From UBA8752 sp002172485 (GTDB taxonomy: Bacteria > Bacteroidota > Bacteroidia > Flavobacteriales_D > Sanyastnellaceae), in NCBI GenBank assembly GCA_042089915.1, contig JBELJZ010000014.1, positions 1-64,000 of the forward strand: a stretch of DNA of 64,000 nucleotides. The letters are read 5' to 3'. The notes under the pieces were generated by a model. The model was not told the origin of the DNA. It saw only the letters and a list, made by a program, of their open reading frames with translations, and ran no database searches. Positions 61,847-64,000 of the stretch are shown piece after piece. How positions within the stretch are numbered: the first letter of the stretch is position 1; each line of letters begins with the position of its first letter. The position numbers were made by a program, and so were the translations under genes.

Positions 61847-64000
61847 TCATGGTCGGTCATCCGTCTGCGTCACATCGAACGTGAGGCGCAGGGATGCCCA
61901 CCGCCCCTGGGTGACCAGTCCCAGGGTGCGGTACGCGCTGACGTGGTCGAGCCAGGCCGCATTCAGCAGGTTGTCCACGTCCAGAGCGAGCGTCATGCGC
62001 TCTCCCTCGACTTGGAATTCAACACCCCAAAGGCTCGCGCCCGGGGTGGATTCTTCGTTTCGGGCCGTCAGGTCAGCGTCGGCAATCCAGCGGTGACGGG
62101 GACGGACGAACGCTTTGTCCCCCAGCGGCCACCAGACCGCACTGCGGATTTCCGTCGGCGAGGTAAACGGTAAACCGAGCCCGGTCTCGAGCGCCCATTG
62201 GCCCAGCAGGGCCACCGAGGTGGACAGTCGGCCGCGGCCCACCCGCAAATCCGCCTCGACTTCGCCCCCCGTCCGGAAGGCGTCCAGCGCCGTGAAAGCG
62301 TAGACCTGACCCGCATGGACAACGGGCGCAAAAGAAGCCGTGGGCGTCAAGTGAATGAAGCCATCGTGCAGGGCCGCAAAGCCGCGGGCAGACCATCGGA
62401 ACCGCTGGTCCTCCGCGGGGTCGTGGGACCCCATGGTCGCGCGGACTTCCGCCGTCTTCTCCGGTGCGAGGGCCGGATTGCCTTGCTCGAATCGGAATGT
62501 GCCATGGTGGATGCCGTTGGCCGCCAGCGAATAGCTGTCCGGCACACGGGAATACACCGTGGCGGTCCATTGGCCCTCCAGACGCTCACCAAGGTGGAAC
62601 GGCTGGTTGACCATCAGCGCCCATCCCGCCATCATCCGATCGAGGGCGGTCGCCCGCACATCGTCGCCGACCACGGCCCCATCGGACGCATACAGCGGCT
62701 CCATGTGGTCCACATTGGACACGCGAACGCCGTCCAGTCGCAGTCCGATTCGGCCGGCCCTCCACTTCCGGTCGGCAATGGCGGACACGCGGGTGCGCAA
62801 GTGATCCGGAAGGAGAAACTCCCAGCCGGAAGTCCGGCCGTCCAAGTGTTCCGCCTGGAATCCGAAGGCCCCGTGGATGCCCTCCCACCGGCTCTCCACG
62901 AACAGGTGTCGCTCGTCCAGCAAAAGGCTGAGGTCGCTGTCCGGTTCGGGGCCATAGCCGTGGGCGTGGGGCGGTGCAGACTCGATGCGGAGGTTCCGCG
63001 AGAGGGACACGCGCACCGTGCGGTCGAGGATGCCGGGGCGAATCCATTTGCCCGTCAACTGAATCCGTTGTGCTTGCTGGTTGGGGATGTCCACCGAAAA
63101 GCGGTCTCCATCGCCCTTGAGTTCCGATTGACTGGGCACGCCAATGATGCCGGGGAACAAGCCCTGCAGCACATCGGACGCCCTGAGGTCCAGCGAGAAC
63201 TGTCCCCGATTGGCATCTTCCCAACGCGCCCCCAACACGGCATGGCCTCCTCGGCCGCCTGTGTTGGCCAGACGCCCATCCTCAATCTCGAGCACGCGTC
63301 CGATATAGTTGAACCGGTCCTGCGGGACATTGCGGTCTCCGAACCGGGCCAGGGACACCCCGGCATGCCATTGTCCATCGCCCTGGCGCTGGCGGTGCAA
63401 CACGTGAATTCGACTTCGGGCGTCCCCTCCCCTGTGGCTCATGCCCAGCTTCGTTCGGCTGCCCGGTTGGCCCAGCATGCCCAGCTGCTTGAGGCGGACT
63501 CCGCCCCCCATCGCCTCCGGGCTCAGCCAGACCTGACCGCCACCCGGCACCCACTCCGTCCCGCCATAGAGCGCCGGATCGAGCAGAACGCCATGGTCCG
63601 CCCCCCAACGGCCGCCCACCTGGGGCACCCCGTCTTCGAGCACGGCCACCCGGGAGCCGACCAGTCCCCGAAGCACAGGCTGAACCAACCCGGAACCGAG
63701 GTCGAGGCTGCGAATGCCCGCCACCCGGTCCAACGTCGTGAGCAAATCTCCGGCATCGGCCACCTCTCGGGCTTCCGCCACCTCCTCGCTTGTGGTCGCC
63801 TGAACGGCGGCATCCTCGAGCGTGATGGCCAGCCACCACAAGTCCACATCGCAGTGGGTGGTGCCCGCCACAACCCGCACCGTCTCCATCGCGCGGCCAT
63901 GGGCCAGCACGGTCAGGGAGTCAATGCCCACGGGGCACGACGCCACGAACCGACCGTCAGTACCGGCGGTAAACGTGGTCCCACAGGGCCAAGCCTGAAT
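61847..64000 (-). CDS. TonB-dependent receptor, 5' end outside the window
   Basis: The frame is open to base 64000, so the signal peptide is missing; 717 codons are visible. The first residues (TFTAGTDGRFVASCPVGIDS) belong to a carboxypeptidase-regulatory-like domain. The plug follows (LTTLDRVAGIRSLDLGSGLV, VAVLEDGVPQ), then a beta-barrel ending LRLFTDV-like (SLRLTFDVTQTDDRP). PHAHGYGPEPDSD forms a His-containing loop. Together with the His-rich DUF4625 lipoprotein downstream, import of a metal or metal complex is the best inference. The terminator at 60914-60966 ends the unit. Confidence 0.88.
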   Translation of the reverse strand: MQAWPCGTTFTAGTDGRFVASCPVGIDSLTVLAHGRAMETVRVVAGTTHCDVDLWWLAITLEDAAVQATTSEEVAEAREVADAGDLLTTLDRVAGIRSLDLGSGLVQPVLRGLVGSRVAVLEDGVPQVGGRWGADHGVLLDPALYGGTEWVPGGGQVWLSPEAMGGGVRLKQLGMLGQPGSRTKLGMSHRGGDARSRIHVLHRQRQGDGQWHAGVSLARFGDRNVPQDRFNYIGRVLEIEDGRLANTGGRGGHAVLGARWEDANRGQFSLDLRASDVLQGLFPGIIGVPSQSELKGDGDRFSVDIPNQQAQRIQLTGKWIRPGILDRTVRVSLSRNLRIESAPPHAHGYGPEPDSDLSLLLDERHLFVESRWEGIHGAFGFQAEHLDGRTSGWEFLLPDHLRTRVSAIADRKWRAGRIGLRLDGVRVSNVDHMEPLYASDGAVVGDDVRATALDRMMAGWALMVNQPFHLGERLEGQWTATVYSRVPDSYSLAANGIHHGTFRFEQGNPALAPEKTAEVRATMGSHDPAEDQRFRWSARGFAALHDGFIHLTPTASFAPVVHAGQVYAFTALDAFRTGGEVEADLRVGRGRLSTSVALLGQWALETGLGLPFTSPTEIRSAVWWPLGDKAFVRPRHRWIADADLTARNEESTPGASLWGVEFQVEGERMTLALDVDNLLNAAWLDHVSAYRTLGLVTQGRWASLRLTFDVTQTDDRP

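Overview
The window looks like chromosomal DNA of a GC-rich marine-type member of the Bacteroidota, most likely order Flavobacteriales. By eye the GC content is near 58-60%; this was not computed. The placement rests on SusC-like TonB-dependent receptors, Por secretion (T9SS) C-terminal domains of type A and a gliding-motility type B domain. It also rests on lipoproteins of Bacteroidota families (DUF4625 and DUF5777 neighbours), an OlsF-type bifunctional acyltransferase, and promoter boxes of the TAnnTTTG type. No rRNA, tRNA, CRISPR array, prophage or insertion sequence was recognised.

Layout. 1-2415 is the 3' end of a tandem beta-helix surface protein. 2596-6959 is a TonB-dependent receptor plus lipoprotein. 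6965-9745 holds an ornithine/glycine-lipid acyltransferase and a glycerophosphodiesterase. 9759-16768 holds a type B surface protein, asparagine synthetase B, a small unknown protein and a type A secreted protein. 17040-30434 is one 13.4-kb gene for a secreted Cys-rich repeat protein of about 4464 residues. 30711-32843 is a lipoprotein prolyl oligopeptidase. 32922-43399 holds two paralogous multidomain surface proteins (choice-of-anchor I, lamin-tail and degenerate 5'-nucleotidase domains). 43870-51895 is mostly housekeeping or envelope genes: nitroreductase, PlsC, thioesterase, an EEP-family protein, a cytochrome/YceI/DUF5777 operon, SdpI-like, BNR-like, methyltransferase and phenylalanine hydroxylase. 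52107-56211 is an M1 peptidase and a second beta-helix protein. 56532-60803 is a glyA-cutC-GH20 operon. 60993-64000 is a DUF4625 lipoprotein and a TonB receptor that runs off the end.

Theme. More than half of the sequence encodes exported proteins. Four of them (ending at 2415, 17040, 32922 and 35600) carry no recognisable T9SS domain. Instead they end in the same short dockerin-like motif, ending or nearly ending in Cys, preceded by 20-24-residue Cys repeats of the form GCxDxxAxNYxxxAxxDDGSC. A close beta-helix relative of the first protein carries an ordinary type A T9SS domain in the same position. This suggests that the dockerin-like tail is an interchangeable sorting, anchoring or assembly tag, and it is the best candidate in the window for an undescribed system. 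DNA-level homogenisation (a 54-bp repeat at 1266-bp spacing, 72-bp repeats, and a 257-bp perfect repeat at 690-bp spacing) shows that these genes are actively rearranging.
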